From assembly GCA_963971305.1 (NCBI GenBank), contig OZ020306.1:34059512-34123511 (forward strand): a DNA stretch of 64,000 nucleotides, in the 5' to 3' direction. Every line of letters starts with the position of its first letter. Positions within the stretch are counted from its first letter, which is position 1. This DNA is from Arcuatula senhousia (Eukaryota; Mollusca; Bivalvia; Mytilida; Mytilidae). The notes under the pieces are model-generated. The model did not search any database. It was not told the DNA's origin and saw only the letters and a list, made by a program, of their open reading frames with translations. The position numbers and the translations under genes are program-made. Positions 44,296 to 56,510 of the stretch are shown here, piece after piece.

Positions 44296-44670
44296 TCCAT
44301 CGCTTAACAAAACTTGTGACCCTGACCTTTAACATATTGATTTAATTTACCTCAAAAGCTTTAATGAGTGCACGTTGATATAATTTCATTAAGGCGTTCG
44401 AAGTGAATGTTTCGGAACAAATTTTACCCTAAAAATAAAGTTTTTTTTTCAAAATGTGTGACCTTGACTTTTGACCCAAAAATCAATAAAATTCTGCTGA
44501 AGTCGCAATTTTAACCATCATTGTAAACCCGCACAGAGAGAAGCGATGTGAAAGCACTCGTGGATAACTGACAATGCAGTTTTATGCTCGATCTACCTTA
44601 AAAGAGATTTAAACGAAATCGTACAATGCATGCGCTGTGGTTTTTATTGATTCCATGATTACTTGAACAC

Positions 44671-45255
44671 AACTAGATGGAGCCTTCCCCAGAAGACATA
44701 TGTCGCCTACGTATCTATGACTTTTGGTAAACAGGAAGTAGATGAGTAATATGTATGAAATACCTTTACACAATATATTACTATAGGACGAACCTGCTCA
44801 CAAAGTAGCAAAAGCTTGCTGCATGTAGTTGCCCAGAAAAATGTGGCGGAAATTTGTATACAAGTCCATTATTTTTTTTTCAGTATTATTCTAACAGGAA
44901 ATAGTTAATTTTGGGGCATGATATCCCTTGACACCATATAGTACTATAGGATGAAGCTGCACGCAAAGTATCAAAAGCCTTCTCCATGTAGTTGCCCTGA
45001 AAAATGCAACAAAAATTTGATATAGGTCCATTATTTTTCAGATATCTTAAGTATTTGTCAATCAGGAAGAAGTTTGTTTTGGGGCATAAAATCGCTTAAC
45101 ACCTTATAGAACTATGGGATGAAGCTACATGCCAAATATCAAAAAGCTGTGGCATGTAGTTGTCCAGAAAATTGCGACGGAAATTTACCATATATGTTCA
45201 TTATAAACATGAACTGCTAACACAGAGATATGTCTCGCCTGTCACAACTGGACAG
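44671..45255 (+). mobile_element. Family E element, copy 2 (three modules)
   Basis: AACTAGATGGAGCCTTCCCC and AGAAGACATATGTCGCCTAC at the left match copy 1. Three modules follow with AACAGGAAGTAGATGAG, ACACCATATAGTACTATAGG and ATGTAGTTGCC. The right end is a decayed ATGTCTCGCCTG. Confidence 0.65.
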
Positions 45256-46682
45256 TGTATAAAATGAAGTAAAAAAAAAAAATGCAAATACTTAGGGTGA
45301 TTACAGTAGTGGCAATTACTCAAAAAAATGATCTGTGTTGATGCAAATACAACTGTATACCAAATACCATTGGTGTACCATACTTGTTCACGAAAACAAT
45401 ATCAAGAAAAAACAATAACATTTAGCCAAATGAATATAAAATCTCAGTCACTAGACCTTGACTGCAGGGACATACAGATAAAATGTCCTTGAAATTGATT
45501 TGTATTCAAACTAATGCGACTGCATACTAAATATCAATGATGTACCGATAACAGCTTCATGTTCAACAGACTTAAGAAACAAGGTTAACATTAGACCAGG
45601 ACTGCATGGGCATACAGATAAAAAGCTTTAAAACGGATCTGTACTGATGCTATTGCAACTGCATACCAAATATCAATGATGTCATCAAACACGACATAAT
45701 AAACTGAGATGACAAGAACGATCTTTTTTTTATGTTACGATATTGCGCATTCGAAAGAATCTCCACTTCGCATAACCGTAGGCAGAATTTATTTTAGAAG
45801 GAGGTTGATTGAGGGTTCGATTTACATAATATTCTTTTTCTAATAGTGCTTATAACCAAATCTCTGCTTGTTTTTACCTATATTTTTTTCATTTTTTGGG
45901 GTCGTCCGAACCCCTTGACCCCCCCCCCCCCTGGCTACGGGTATGCAAGTTCGTAATGATGTACACGTAAACCTAATTCACAGCGTGTGTCACTTTGCCT
46001 AAAATTGTTGGTAAAAAGAATACAAATAGCTTCTTACATTATGAACGAACTATATGATCTTATTACCTTTAAGTGATGAATTTCAAGATTATATTAAAAG
46101 CGAGCTTTTCCCATAAAAAATCATTTCTACACAGGGCATATAAAGTTTTGTTACTGAATAGAACATAAAAATATGGCCTACCGATGTAAAAAGTTATTGT
46201 CGTTTTAAACCAAACCAATCATGAAAATGGAAATATGATTCAATATGATGGTCCTATTTTTCCGAGTGCTTAAAGGCAAATATCACAGTAGCATAAATTG
46301 ATAGTTTTTCACTACCATGTCCACAAGAACGTTATATTCCATGCGAACCGGAATCACTACAAAATTCCTTTCATATTTTGTTGAAAGGGCCAAGGTTGAA
46401 CATGAAAATGTTTCCTTTAAATTTCTTTAAAAAATAGTGTTCATCTTCAAAATGAAGACCTTAACTTTATATATCAAATCAAAGAGATTCACTTTAGTCA
46501 GGAGATTAAGCAAAATAATACATCTTTCATATTTTATTTTGATTTGCTATAACGATGTCATAACATCCTGCTTCAAAAGTAAATGAGACTTCGTTTTCTA
46601 AATCAAGGGTAGAAATAGTAGAATCAGACATGAGGGGTTTTAAATATGAGATATGTAAACGCTTTATGTGTCAAATAAAGGA
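45256..46682. other. Loose repeats, no gene recognised
   Basis: ACTGCATACCAAATATCAAT words at about 45350, 45520 and 45655 suggest three degenerate modules. No coding sequence supported. A C-run is at 45919-45930. Confidence 0.4.
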
Positions 46683-46714
46683 ATGAGTTAGTGAGTTAAG
46701 TGAGTGAGTTGGTG
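46683..46714 (+). repeat. Simple repeat (GAGTTAGT)n
   Basis: GAGTTAGTGAGTTAAGTGAG and TGAGTTGGTG; short and degenerate. The two overlapping minus-strand frames at 46724-46961 are not supported as genes. Confidence 0.6.
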
Positions 46715-47639
46715 TTTTACATCCTAGCAGCTCTTTTTATGTAAGTAAGCATAGGCGATGAACACGAAGACGGTGGTAAAATGAACATGAAATGATGATG
46801 TCAAATATGGGGTAGGGAATGGAAACATAGAAACAGTTAACTTTGAGAACCAGGTGGGAAGGGGCGGAAAATTTAGTTTGCACAATATCGCTACTTGGCG
46901 GTCCACAAATGAATCTGTAGTTGCATGGAGCACACGAACGAATGAAGCTCATGCTAACCATGCTTTCACTTCATGAGTGTATATCAATCCCCAAACTTGT
47001 TGTTTTTTTTTTGGGGGGGGGGGGGTGGAGGGAGAAATAGAGAAACAGTCAAAGATACTTTCATCCCTTTACATATTTCAATTTGGGAAAGAGAGACCTA
47101 TAGGAGCGTAATAATGTCAAAATCTACATATATATCAAATACAAAATCTTCAGGACGTGCCTCATCATCAGGGCACTATTAATAAATTCTATCTTCAATT
47201 TCCCCGGTCTGTTCTTACAAGTATCACATTCAAGTAGTTTTAGGTGGCAACTCAAAATCAGGGAAAATATCTAACGCACGAATAAAAAAGACACAGTTGA
47301 AGACTATTTTGACATATACATCAATCATGAATTGTTTTGGGACTGTATGGGTCTTCGACATGACAACACCGTATAATTTTACCGTATTAGAATGAAGCAT
47401 GTTATCATTTAGTATTTTAAATTAAGATTGCATTGTTACATTCTATTAAATATTACTATTTTAAGTGCTGTTATCCGCAAATGTATAAGACAATATAAAA
47501 GTACCGAATGGGGATCTATATGTACCTGGACAATCACAACAGATAAAACACACACCATATAAAATACGAACAAACGAGAAGCACAATAGTCCTTAATTGG
47601 TAAATGCATTGTTAAAGAAAAGAAATAATGGGTTTAACA

Positions 47640-47950
47640 TATCATGCAAAAACTTATCGAGGCAGCCACGCTATATATCCCCGCGCTTTTCTAGTGTTTG
47701 ATAGTATAAGAGCCAATAGTAGAATGAAATTTTATAGACCTAAGCCTTACATGGTAAAGAGCTGTTTGAGGATCGAAAAATGTGCCCTTAGGCTAACTAT
47801 GCAACCGAGGTCATAGAGGCATTATCAAAATTCAGAAACATTTGGCAGAAGCAACTCCTGAGCCATGTTTCAGTTCCATATTCCATATAACCTGGGAGGA
47901 GTTGCCTGACGAAGGAATAATGCCCGTAGGCTACCTATGCAGAAAAAGAC
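47640..47950 (+). repeat. Possible two-module repeat
   Basis: TGCCCTTAGGCTAACTATGC (about 47783) and TGCCCGTAGGCTACCTATGC (about 47920) lie about 140 bp apart and suggest a duplicated unit. Function unknown. Confidence 0.4.
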
Positions 47951-48419
47951 TGTCTTAGAACTTGGCATCAACTTTAAAGCAGTTATTGAAGTCTTAAACC
48001 TGTTGAGAACCAAACAACGTATGTACAATGTAATTCAATTGGTACGAAGCTCGGCATAGAGTTCACTCATTGTCTTGTGATAAATCCTAAGTATAGGCCT
48101 CTTGCAGTATATGTAGTTGACAGCAAAAACGTGACATAGTCTAAAAAAGAGCCTTCATAGGGCAAACTATCAATTGTACTTTTAGCTAAATACCATTTAA
48201 GATTCTCATCGATTTGATTACGAGAGCAGGTGGAGAAATGAACTCAAATTTAATGCCTACTCATTGATGATGCAAGCGACATGTCATTTCGTTAGTAAAT
48301 ACAGCAATTTTAAAGATCACAAGAATTGTAGTCTCAAATCAGAACGGATTCGACGCTGGTATTATACCCAATTCGGTAGACCAATCAGTTAACAACAAAG
48401 AGGAATGCACGCTACAAAT

Positions 48420-48680
48420 CATCATACCTAATTTGAAATAAAAGTCGAGAAATCTGTAACGAAATTCTTCCATAATTTTAGAGGAATAAAATAATACATG
48501 TTGACGGGGAAAATAGGGAGTAGATGACTGACTGATATAGAACTATGCTTAAACTGATCATGCTTAACCCGTGTAACAAAGAAATAAATAACTTCAGTAG
48601 AAGCCAACAAATTTGTTACCAAAAAGTCTGAACGGACAGACAAAATTGTAGCAATGTGGCCCTTCTCCGGTGACTGGATT
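48420..48680 (+). repeat. Diverged family A fragment
   Basis: AAGTCGAGAAATCTGTAACG, AGGGAGTAGATGACTGACTG and AGTAGAAGCC match family A modules. It ends with GAACGGACAGAC and GCAATGTGGCCC. Confidence 0.55.
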
Positions 48681-49246
48681 TACAAGTTTTCAAATATTCC
48701 ATGCGTTTATGCCTTTATTTCATTTTGAAGAATCACCGCGGTCAAGTGATACATTGTCAGATTTGCTTTTGTTTAACAAATCACAGAGCATGTGAGTAGA
48801 TTGACTAATATGAAATCGTGTTGGTCGTCTCTTTTTTTTTTAATTCAACATGAAAACAAAGTGAGAACGAGGCTATCAGAAATGTTAAGAAATTGGGATA
48901 TTTTGGTTGTAACCGTTACAGAAATAAAGGTCGTAAAAAAATGACTAATTTGTTGTTAAAAGCAATGTGGCCACATTTAAAAGAATGTCTAGATGCCCCT
49001 CTCCGAGTTTACAATTTGTAAACTGAACAGGCAGACAGGTATTTTTTAACTGGATTTCACTTGGCCTATGATCATTTATTTTTTGTTCATTTTGCGTGTT
49101 TCGTTTAAGATTATCAATCCTTGTGGTTTTGTTCACTATATATTTAAAAGCGCATAAAATTAATGTAGCATTAAGGAAAAGTCAGGACAAATGTTGGAAC
49201 GAAATAGATAATTTTGGCTGATATAAAAAATAAATTAAAAAAAATA
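48681..49246. other. No recognised feature
   Basis: AT-rich sequence. Confidence 0.4.
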
Positions 49247-49950
49247 AAGAAGGAATGTGTCCATGGGACATGGATGCCCCCGCTAGGCCCCAAACAGGAA
49301 GTAGATGTCCCTGAAAGTTGCTTAGGACATACAGTTTGTCATACTGAACTATCATTCCAAGTTTCAAATCATACCCATGTACACTCTCTGAGAAAAGTTT
49401 GACGGAAATTTCCAAATTGATTTTTATATCGCCCTAGTCCCAAACAGGAAGTAGATGTCCGACAGGTCTCAAAATCGCTTATGGCGTATAGTTTGTTATA
49501 CTAAACAATCCTACCAAGTTTCAAATCAGTCTCATGTATGGTTCCTGAGAAAAACTTGACGGAAATTTTCAAATTCATGTTCATATATTTTCACATTGAC
49601 CTAAGTCCCAAACAGGAAGTTGATGTCCGACAGGTCTCAAAATTGCTAAAGACTTATAGTTTGTCATACTGAACAATCCTACCAAGCTTCCAATCATTCT
49701 CATATATGGTTCCTGAGAAAAGCTTGACGGAAATTTTCATAGTCATGATCACATTTTTTCACATTGGCCTTAGTCCAAAGCAGGAAGTAGATGTCCGACA
49801 GGTCTCAAAATGGCTTAGGACATATAGTTTGTCATACTGAGCCATCCTACCAAGTTTCCTGAGAAAAGCTTGACGGAAATTCAAACGGACGGACGTACAT
49901 AAGTAAAACTTAATGCCCCCCCCCCCGACATGTCGTCGCGGGGGGCATAA
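49247..49950 (+). mobile_element. Tandem-module element, family B, copy 2
   Basis: It begins AAGAAGGAATGTGTCC with hairpin GTGTCC-ATG-GGACAC. Four modules of about 155-170 bp follow, with CCCAAACAGGAAGTAGATGT and GCTTGACGGAAATTTTC. It ends with CGGACGGACG and a CCCCCC ... GGGGGG hairpin around CGACATGTCGTCG, then CATAAAAATAATAA. Confidence 0.8.
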
Positions 49951-50280
49951 AAATAATAATTAAAAATCTGGTTTTTAGGGCAAATAATTTTTTGACCCGG
50001 GGGCTTTTTACATACCTAGCCGGAGGGACAAACTTATTTTCCCCATAGATACCCAATTCTAAAATGACCTTGAAGTCAGCGTCATGAGGTCATGATATGT
50101 TAAATGAATCATTCTAGAAATGTGTGATGCACAATATTGATTTTCCAATCAAACTTGAAAGTTCCCAGTGATGTTTCACACAACTTAAAGAATCAAGAAT
50201 ATGTCCAATAGTACCAATAGTACCATTGAAATGTATGAACTCCCTCCGCTTCGATAAAAAATTCAGTTGAAAATGACTAA
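49951..50280. other. No recognised feature
   Basis: Between two repeat elements; no gene seen. Confidence 0.4.
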
Positions 50281-50345
50281 CTAGAGGCAGCCAGGAGCCT
50301 GAATCGCTCACCTGTTCCCTAACGCTAAAGCTTCTTACCTAGTGT
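50281..50345 (-). mobile_element. AGCTCACCTG-family terminal fragment, reversed
   Basis: CTAGAGGCAGCCAGGAGCCT and CGCTCACCTGTTCCC, then AGCTTCTTACCTAGTGTGC, match the right end of the 6109-6569 copy (GCACACTAGGTAAGAGGC) inverted. The remainder is not clear. Confidence 0.6.
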
Positions 50346-51236
50346 GCAGCACGAGTTAAACAATTCTGCAATGCTAACTTTCTCTCTACCACATTCGGTT
50401 TTTTCTCCTTCAGAGGGGGGTTCGGCCTCTGAAGAATTCATTGTGATTGAATGGTATACATCATAATTTTTTGCCTTCTGTAATCTTGAATGTTTCTATT
50501 AAAGATTATCTTTGATCTCTTTTGGTTATCTCTTATGATTTTTATTCATGGTCTTGAAGGGGTTGATGGTCAACCACGACAACCTTAAGCATAGATAAAT
50601 GAATACTAGAACTTCGTGGCTTTGATTTTTGAATATCTTTTTCATTAATATATTCTACCAACGAAATTTGAGTACAAATTCATGTATCTCTTGTTATAAG
50701 ATACAACCATCATATCCTTTTCGTGACGAGGATGAGGCTTATTCAATTACGGAACCAATATAGTGATGGTCTGAAGCCTTAAAGTCTTGTTCATCACTGG
50801 TAACCATATGAATAATTAAAGCCTTTCACATCCGATAGGTATCACCATAAGATGGATATTAATATCTTTAATTAATTAGAAATTTTATTAGAAAATAAAA
50901 ACATATATGGTTATTTGATTAACCATTCCGCTCCTAACGATGTCTCGAAAATATTTAATTTGATCACAGAAATGTTTTAAAATAGAACTTTTGTAGTTTA
51001 AACGTCAATGGTTTTTAAACAAGAGCCAGCGACGCCTTATGGGGTCATTAGATGTTTGCTGGCTTTTGCGTGGTTATTTAAGTCTAGACGGATTAACCTG
51101 ACTGCTACATGGTATATTCTTTATATTCCATATTACGATTGAAAATGTGATCAAACATGTTAAATTAAACACAGTTTTTTTTTTTATATCTATCTCCATT
51201 GTCATACGACACACAAAGAGTTGTCGATTTTACCCC
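50346..51236. other. No recognised feature
   Basis: AT-rich; nothing supported. Confidence 0.4.
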
Positions 51237-51690
51237 ATCCCCAACATGGCTATTTTCGGAAAACACGAAATAGATGATTGACTGATCTGGAAAGGGGAGC
51301 CCATCGTATGCGTGCTAAAGCTGTGTGATAAACTTGAAATGATTCTTTCAGTAAAAGCTCAGAAATCCGTCACAGAAATTTCCCCTTTTTGTCCCGTAAA
51401 AAAGTCTACTTTAAGTCGGCTCAGTAAACAGGAACAAGATGACCGACTAACACTGAAGAAAGAAACACGGCCCAACTCATCGTGTCTGTACTAAATTTGT
51501 TATCAATCAATAAAGTAGAAGCTGAAAAATCTGTTACAAAAATTTATGAAACGGACGAATTGACAACTAGACAAGTAAAGGTTATAACAAAACTGCCAAA
51601 CTTTGAGGTCAGTCTCAAATGTCCAAGAGAAAAGAAAAACAAGGCAGGTCATTGCAATAAAGCCCCTTTTCTTACGAGTTGGGACATAAT
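51237..51690 (+). repeat. Diverged family A element
   Basis: AAACACGAAATAGATGATTG, CTGATCTGGAAAGGGGAG and AAACAGGAACAAGATGACCG mark two to three modules. The right end TTGCAATAAAGCCCC and TCTTACGAGTTGGGACATAA is the family A terminus. Confidence 0.65.
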
Positions 51691-52304
51691 GACAAAACCT
51701 CTTGAAACCTAGTGGAATTTCAGAATCAAATTTACATGTAAGCCTCATTTTCCTTAGTTCAACACGACTTCTAGAATCAAAATAGACGCAGCCATATAAA
51801 CTATGGAAGACATTGAGCTAAGAAAGAGGTCAATTATATAAAGAAGCCCTAAAAACTCTAGACAAAAATGAAATTTCCGTAAATCGTTTCACATTTCAAC
51901 CTAATCCTGTCAATTCCAGTTGTCTAGTTGATCGCTGAGTTTTAAACAATAATAAATGTCGCAATCAAAGTCTAATTCGGTTTCCGAAAAAATCCAATTA
52001 CATTTAATATAATAGATGTTTTTTGAACTAATCTAGTAAATTTCTTTAGTAGTATTGACACACAGTTTATCATCGTAAATGGATTTAATGGTAAATAATC
52101 GGTAAACGTAAAAAATCAAAATGTAGCAATCGTCCAATGCCTTTGTATCAGACATGTCGCAAGGGTTACACTGTTAAGCATAACGTTCTTTATAAAAAAG
52201 AAAATTGAATAAGCACAACCATTCTCTGTATTAAAAGAATGATTGGCAGATTTTGCAAAATCAATGAAAAATAATGACCGGATTACGTTTAACAAGAAGA
52301 TGGC

Positions 52305-52440
52305 GAGTGACAGATCCATGTCCAATGATATGGAACTCCATGGTGACGCTGAACACCAAATATCAGAAAATTGTGATAAGTAGTTGCTGAGAAAACTAAT
52401 ACAAAGTTCTTTCCGTCCGACATTCACCATGTTATATTCT
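52305..52440 (+). repeat. Family H fragment
   Basis: GTGATAAGTAGTTGCTGAGA and CCGTCCGACATTCACCATG match 40393-40466. Confidence 0.55.
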
Positions 52441-52494
52441 ACTGTGTCACTTAGTTAAATCCTGCCGAAAATGAACGTTTTTGAAACTAGAATA

Positions 52495-53350
52495 CTGACA
52501 AAGTCAGGAAGGGCCCCGTGGCAAAAAATTTAAGTGTTTTCAAAATCATACAAAATTTGATTATAACCACTGAGGCATGTTCCATGGAATGTGTATGAAA
52601 CTTCAGAGCTGTATTGTTAATAGCCTTTGAGTTTTATTGTTAAAAAATTCCAATTCTCAAAATCTGCGATTTTCGATAAAAAAATAAAGTTTTTTACAAA
52701 AATATTAAACAGATTTGCACGAAATTTTAATATGCAAATCCTGACATAATACTTATCAGCTGTACAAAGTCTCAGAACTGTATTGTTAACCGTTTTTGAG
52801 TTTTAGTGTTCACAAAGGCCAATTCACAAAATCCGTGATTTTCGATAAAAAATTAAGTTTTTAACAAAAATATTAATCAGATTTGTGGAAATTACTTAGC
52901 AGCTGTACAAAGTTTCAGAACAATATTGTAAACAGTTTTTGAGTTTTAAGTGTTCAGTAAGTCCTATTCTCAAAATATGTGATTTTCCATAAAAAATGAA
53001 GTTTTTTTTTCAAAAATATCGAACAGATTTGCACAAAATTTTAATACGCAAATCATGACATGCTACTTAGCAGCTGTACAAAGTTTCAGAACTGTATTGT
53101 TAATAGTTTTTGAGTTTTAGTGTTCACAAAGTCCAATTCTCAAAATCTTTTTACCAAAAACATTTCAAATTTTTGCATGAAATTTTAATATGCAAATTAT
53201 GACATGCTACTTAGTAGCTGTACGAAATTTCAGAACTGTGGTGTGAATAGTTTTTGAGTTTTAGTGTTCACAAGAATTGTTGACGGACGGACAGACGGAC
53301 AAAGTGAAAACTATAGGGCGTCCGCATCTTCGATGCGGAGCCCTAATAAT
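52495..53350 (+). mobile_element. Tandem-module element, family D
   Basis: The left hairpin is CTGAC-AAA-GTCAG (52495-52507). Five modules of about 150-160 bp follow, with GTACAAAGTTTCAGAACTGT, GTTTTTGAGTTTTAGTGTTC and ATTCTCAAAATC. The array ends with GACGGACGGACAGACGGAC. The right hairpin is AGGGC-G-TCCGCATC / GATGCGGA-GCCCT (53315-53344), then AATAAT. It lacks the AGGAAGTAGATG word. Confidence 0.75.
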
Positions 53351-54287
53351 TACAAAGATTTTGGTGGCACTAAAGTTGTTGTTTGCAAAGCAACACTTCA
53401 ATAAGGTCTTTGTAGATTTCTGAAAAAAAATATTTCATGCATATGCACAATGCTATACAAAAGATGATTTATGATTTTTTGTTATGTTCTAAATTCACGA
53501 AAATGTCTCAATAACAAGCTGTTATAAATCTAACGAACGAATCAACATGCAAACATAAGTCATCAATGAAAATACATTGGACATTTTAAAATGATTAGTA
53601 TTCACTCGGAGGAATACAATCACGACAATACCAAATAACGAATTGGGTTTCATCTATAATAAAGCACGAGGTTGTACAGCTGAATGGCATCTGTGTATGG
53701 CATTTGTTTCCTTAATGATATATAATGCTTTGTGGGTTCGCTTAAAAGTCAATCTCTAAATAAAGTCTTAAATCTGAACGTCATCTTAATCTTCAGCACA
53801 GTGGGAGCAACAACAACAACAAGCCTCAAAGTTACAGTAACATGTTTATTGAGTAGGATAAGATGAATATTAATTGGCATGGTTGTTCTATATAGGACTT
53901 CTGTGGTTATACAAGTAATACCTGAACGAAACATGAACGTTCAAAATTGTTTATTTTTTTCTTTTTTGTTTGGTTGTTATTCTACATCTCATTATAGTCT
54001 AAAGTTTCGGTTTGTTGTCATTTTCACACTTCTTTGCTCAACCAATTCAATTTTGTACCGGATATTATAAAACGAAATGTTTTTTTTTTAAAGAAAAAAA
54101 AAATCAAATGATTTATTTACGTAAACGTTTATGTAAAGATTGTCCTTGAAGTTGATGCAGTAAAAAAGAAAATCATTTTTAAAACAAAACATTTCACCGA
54201 ACTTTTTTTCAAAATTGTGAAAGCGATTTTAGGAACTTTAATTTCCTGAATTTGAAGGAAAAATATTGCAAGCATTTTTTTTATATA
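53351..54287. other. No recognised feature
   Basis: AT-rich with a short AAC repeat near 53809. No gene supported. Confidence 0.4.
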
Positions 54288-55045
54288 AACAAGGGGTTGC
54301 ACTAAGTCGTGCTAAGCATACCCCCACTCGGCCATTCAGAAAACAGGAAGTAGATGACCGACTGACCTGGAAAGGGGAGGCACGGTACAACTCATCATGC
54401 TAATGCTGTATACCAAATTTGAAATCAATCCCTTCTCTAGAAGCCGAGAAATCTGTTACGAAAAATTGTCTATTTTTGACCCATAAAAAGCCTAAGTCAG
54501 CTCGGAAAACAGGAAGTAGATGATGGACTGACCTGGAAAAGGGAGGCACGGTATAACTACTCATGCTAAAGCTGTGTACCAAATTTGAAACCAATCCATC
54601 CAGTAGAAGCTGAGAAATCTGTTACGAAAAATTTCACATTTCAAATTTTTTTTTTCCCTAAAAAAGTCTAAGTCGGCTTGGAAAACAGGAAGTAGATGAT
54701 GGACTGACCTGGAAAGGGGAGGCACGGTATAACTCATCATGCTGAAGCTGTGTACCAAATTTGAAACCAATCCATCCAGTAGAAGCCGAGAAATCTGTTA
54801 CGAAAAATTTCACATTTCAAATTTTTTTCCCCCTAAAAAAGTCTAAGTCGGCTTGGAAAACAGGAAGTAGATGATTGACTGACCTGGAAAGGGTAGGCAT
54901 ATTATAACTCATAATGCTGAAGCTGTGTACCAAATTTGAAACCAATCCATTCAGTAGAAGCAGAGAAATTGAACCGGACGGACGGACAGACGGACGGACA
55001 AGGTGATTGCAATATAGCCCCCTCTCTTACGAGTGGGGGTATAAT
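54288..55045 (+). mobile_element. Tandem-module element, family A, copy 2
   Basis: Same termini as 19575-20316 (AACAAGGGGTTGCACTAAG ... GTGGGGGTATAATA). Four modules are anchored at AAACAGGAAG near 54341, 54507, 54683 and 54858 (periods 166, 176, 175). A long CGGACGGACGGACAGACGG block precedes the right hairpin. The repeated minus-strand frames inside are by-products of the module period. Confidence 0.85.
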
Positions 55046-55787
55046 AAAGAAGGAATGTGTCCATGGGACACGGATGCCCCCGCAAGGCCCACAGGAAGTA
55101 AATGTCTGACAGGTCTCAAAATCGCTAAGGACGTATAGTTTGTCATACTTAACTATCCTATCAAGTTTCAAATCATTCTCATGTATGGTTCCTGAGAAAA
55201 GCTTGACGGAAATTTTCAGTCATGTTCACATATTTTCACATTCGCCTAAGTCCCAAACAGGAAGTAGATGTTGGACAGGTCTGAAAATCGCTTAGGACAT
55301 ACAGTTTGTCATATTGAACCATCCTACCAAGTTTCAAATCATTGTCATGTATGGTTCCTGAGAAAAGCTTGACGGAAATTTTCATAGTCATGTTCACATA
55401 TTTTCAGATTCGCCTAAGTCCCAACCAGGAAGTGGATGTCGGACAGGTCTGAAAATCGCTTAGGACATACAGTATGTCATATTGAACCATCCTACCAAGT
55501 TTCAAATCATTGTCATGTATGGTTCCTGAGAAAAGCTTGACGGAAATTTTCAAAGTTATGTTCACATATTTTCACATTCGCCTAAGTCCCAACCAGGAAG
55601 TAGATGTCGGACAGGTCTGAAAATCGCTTAGGACGTACAGTTTGTCATACTGAACCATCCTACCAAGTTTCAAATCATTGTCATGTATGGTTCCTGAGAA
55701 AAGCTTGACTGAAATTTCGTACGGACGGACGGACGGACATGAGTAAAACTTAATGCCCCCCGACATGTCGTCGCGGGGGCATAAAAA
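55046..55787 (+). mobile_element. Tandem-module element, family B, copy 3, abutting family A
   Basis: It starts AAGAAGGAATGTGTCC with perfect hairpin GTGTCC-ATG-GGACAC, directly after the family A terminus. Four modules of about 160-170 bp with AGGAAGTAGATGTC and CTAAGTCCCAACCAGGAAGT follow. It ends CGGACGGACGGACGGACATG, ATGCCCCCCGACATGTCG and CGGGGGCATAAAA. Confidence 0.85.
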
Positions 55788-56387
55788 CATTTTTGATGCT
55801 GTTCGTATCTATTTAGTTTCATTTCTAGAAATATTCCTTCAGACACAGTGTGAATGTCACATTATGTGCAAAAAGATATATCTATAAACATGTCATACCC
55901 CGCTGATGTTACATCAGATGCATGTACACTGTACGTCATAACCATCAACGTTTTCAGAGATTAGGGTCCACAAAACGGAAGGTAAGAAATCATAAAGTAT
56001 TTTTAGGTTCATAAGATAAACATGCAATAGTGTAGGAAATATTGATCTTAAACGAAAAGAATTCTATGCAGACTTAATGATCACAAAACTGTCCAAAGGC
56101 ACAACCTAGAAAATCAAAAAACAAAATCACCAGTGTACCTATGAGTTTTTTTTTCATCTTGTTCAAACCTTTTTGAGCGTTCAAACTAAGAAACCACATT
56201 TAAGAAATATTCTCATTTTTTTTATTTTATGTTTCACTTGTCAATATGGTTCTTTCAAACATGATGCAAAACATAATTCCTTATGCTGTAATTTCCTTTA
56301 AAACTTGAAAGTTGTCATCAGAGAGCCAATGATAATAGTTTAGTTAATTTTTTTTTTCAAATGTGATTTTGATCTTGAACCATGAAA
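55788..56387. other. No recognised feature
   Basis: AT-rich; nothing supported. Confidence 0.4.
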
Positions 56388-56510
56388 ACTTGCTCGTCTC
56401 TATCAATATTTTGTAAAGATCGAGTCAATGTGCCATAAAATCACATGGCACATTGACTCCATCAAATTACTGATAAAGGGCAGCATTAACAAATATTGAG
56501 AGGAGCAAGT
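56388..56510. repeat. Foldback repeat related to 24417-24599
   Basis: Outer arms ACTTGCTC ... CTATCAATATTTTGT and AATATTGAGAGGAGCAAGT pair. The inner arms GAGTCAATGTGCCA and TGGCACATTGACTC are exact. The words CTATCAATATTTTGT and GAGTCAATGTG are shared with the larger foldback at 24.4 kb. Confidence 0.75.

Noticed and set aside
52116..52430. 104-codon minus-strand frame
   Set aside because: Half lies in a family H repeat fragment; no domain recognised.
54400..54770. Repeated minus-strand frames (VSNLVHSFSM..YTVPPLSRS) as a protein family
   Set aside because: They are the same frame read through successive family A modules, also at 20024-20381. The period equals the satellite unit and each is cut by the module ends, so they are by-products of the repeat.
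56288..56325. Second hammerhead candidate on the minus strand (CTGATGA ... GAAA)
   Set aside because: No consistent helix II pairing next to the core boxes and no cleavage-site triplet in position.
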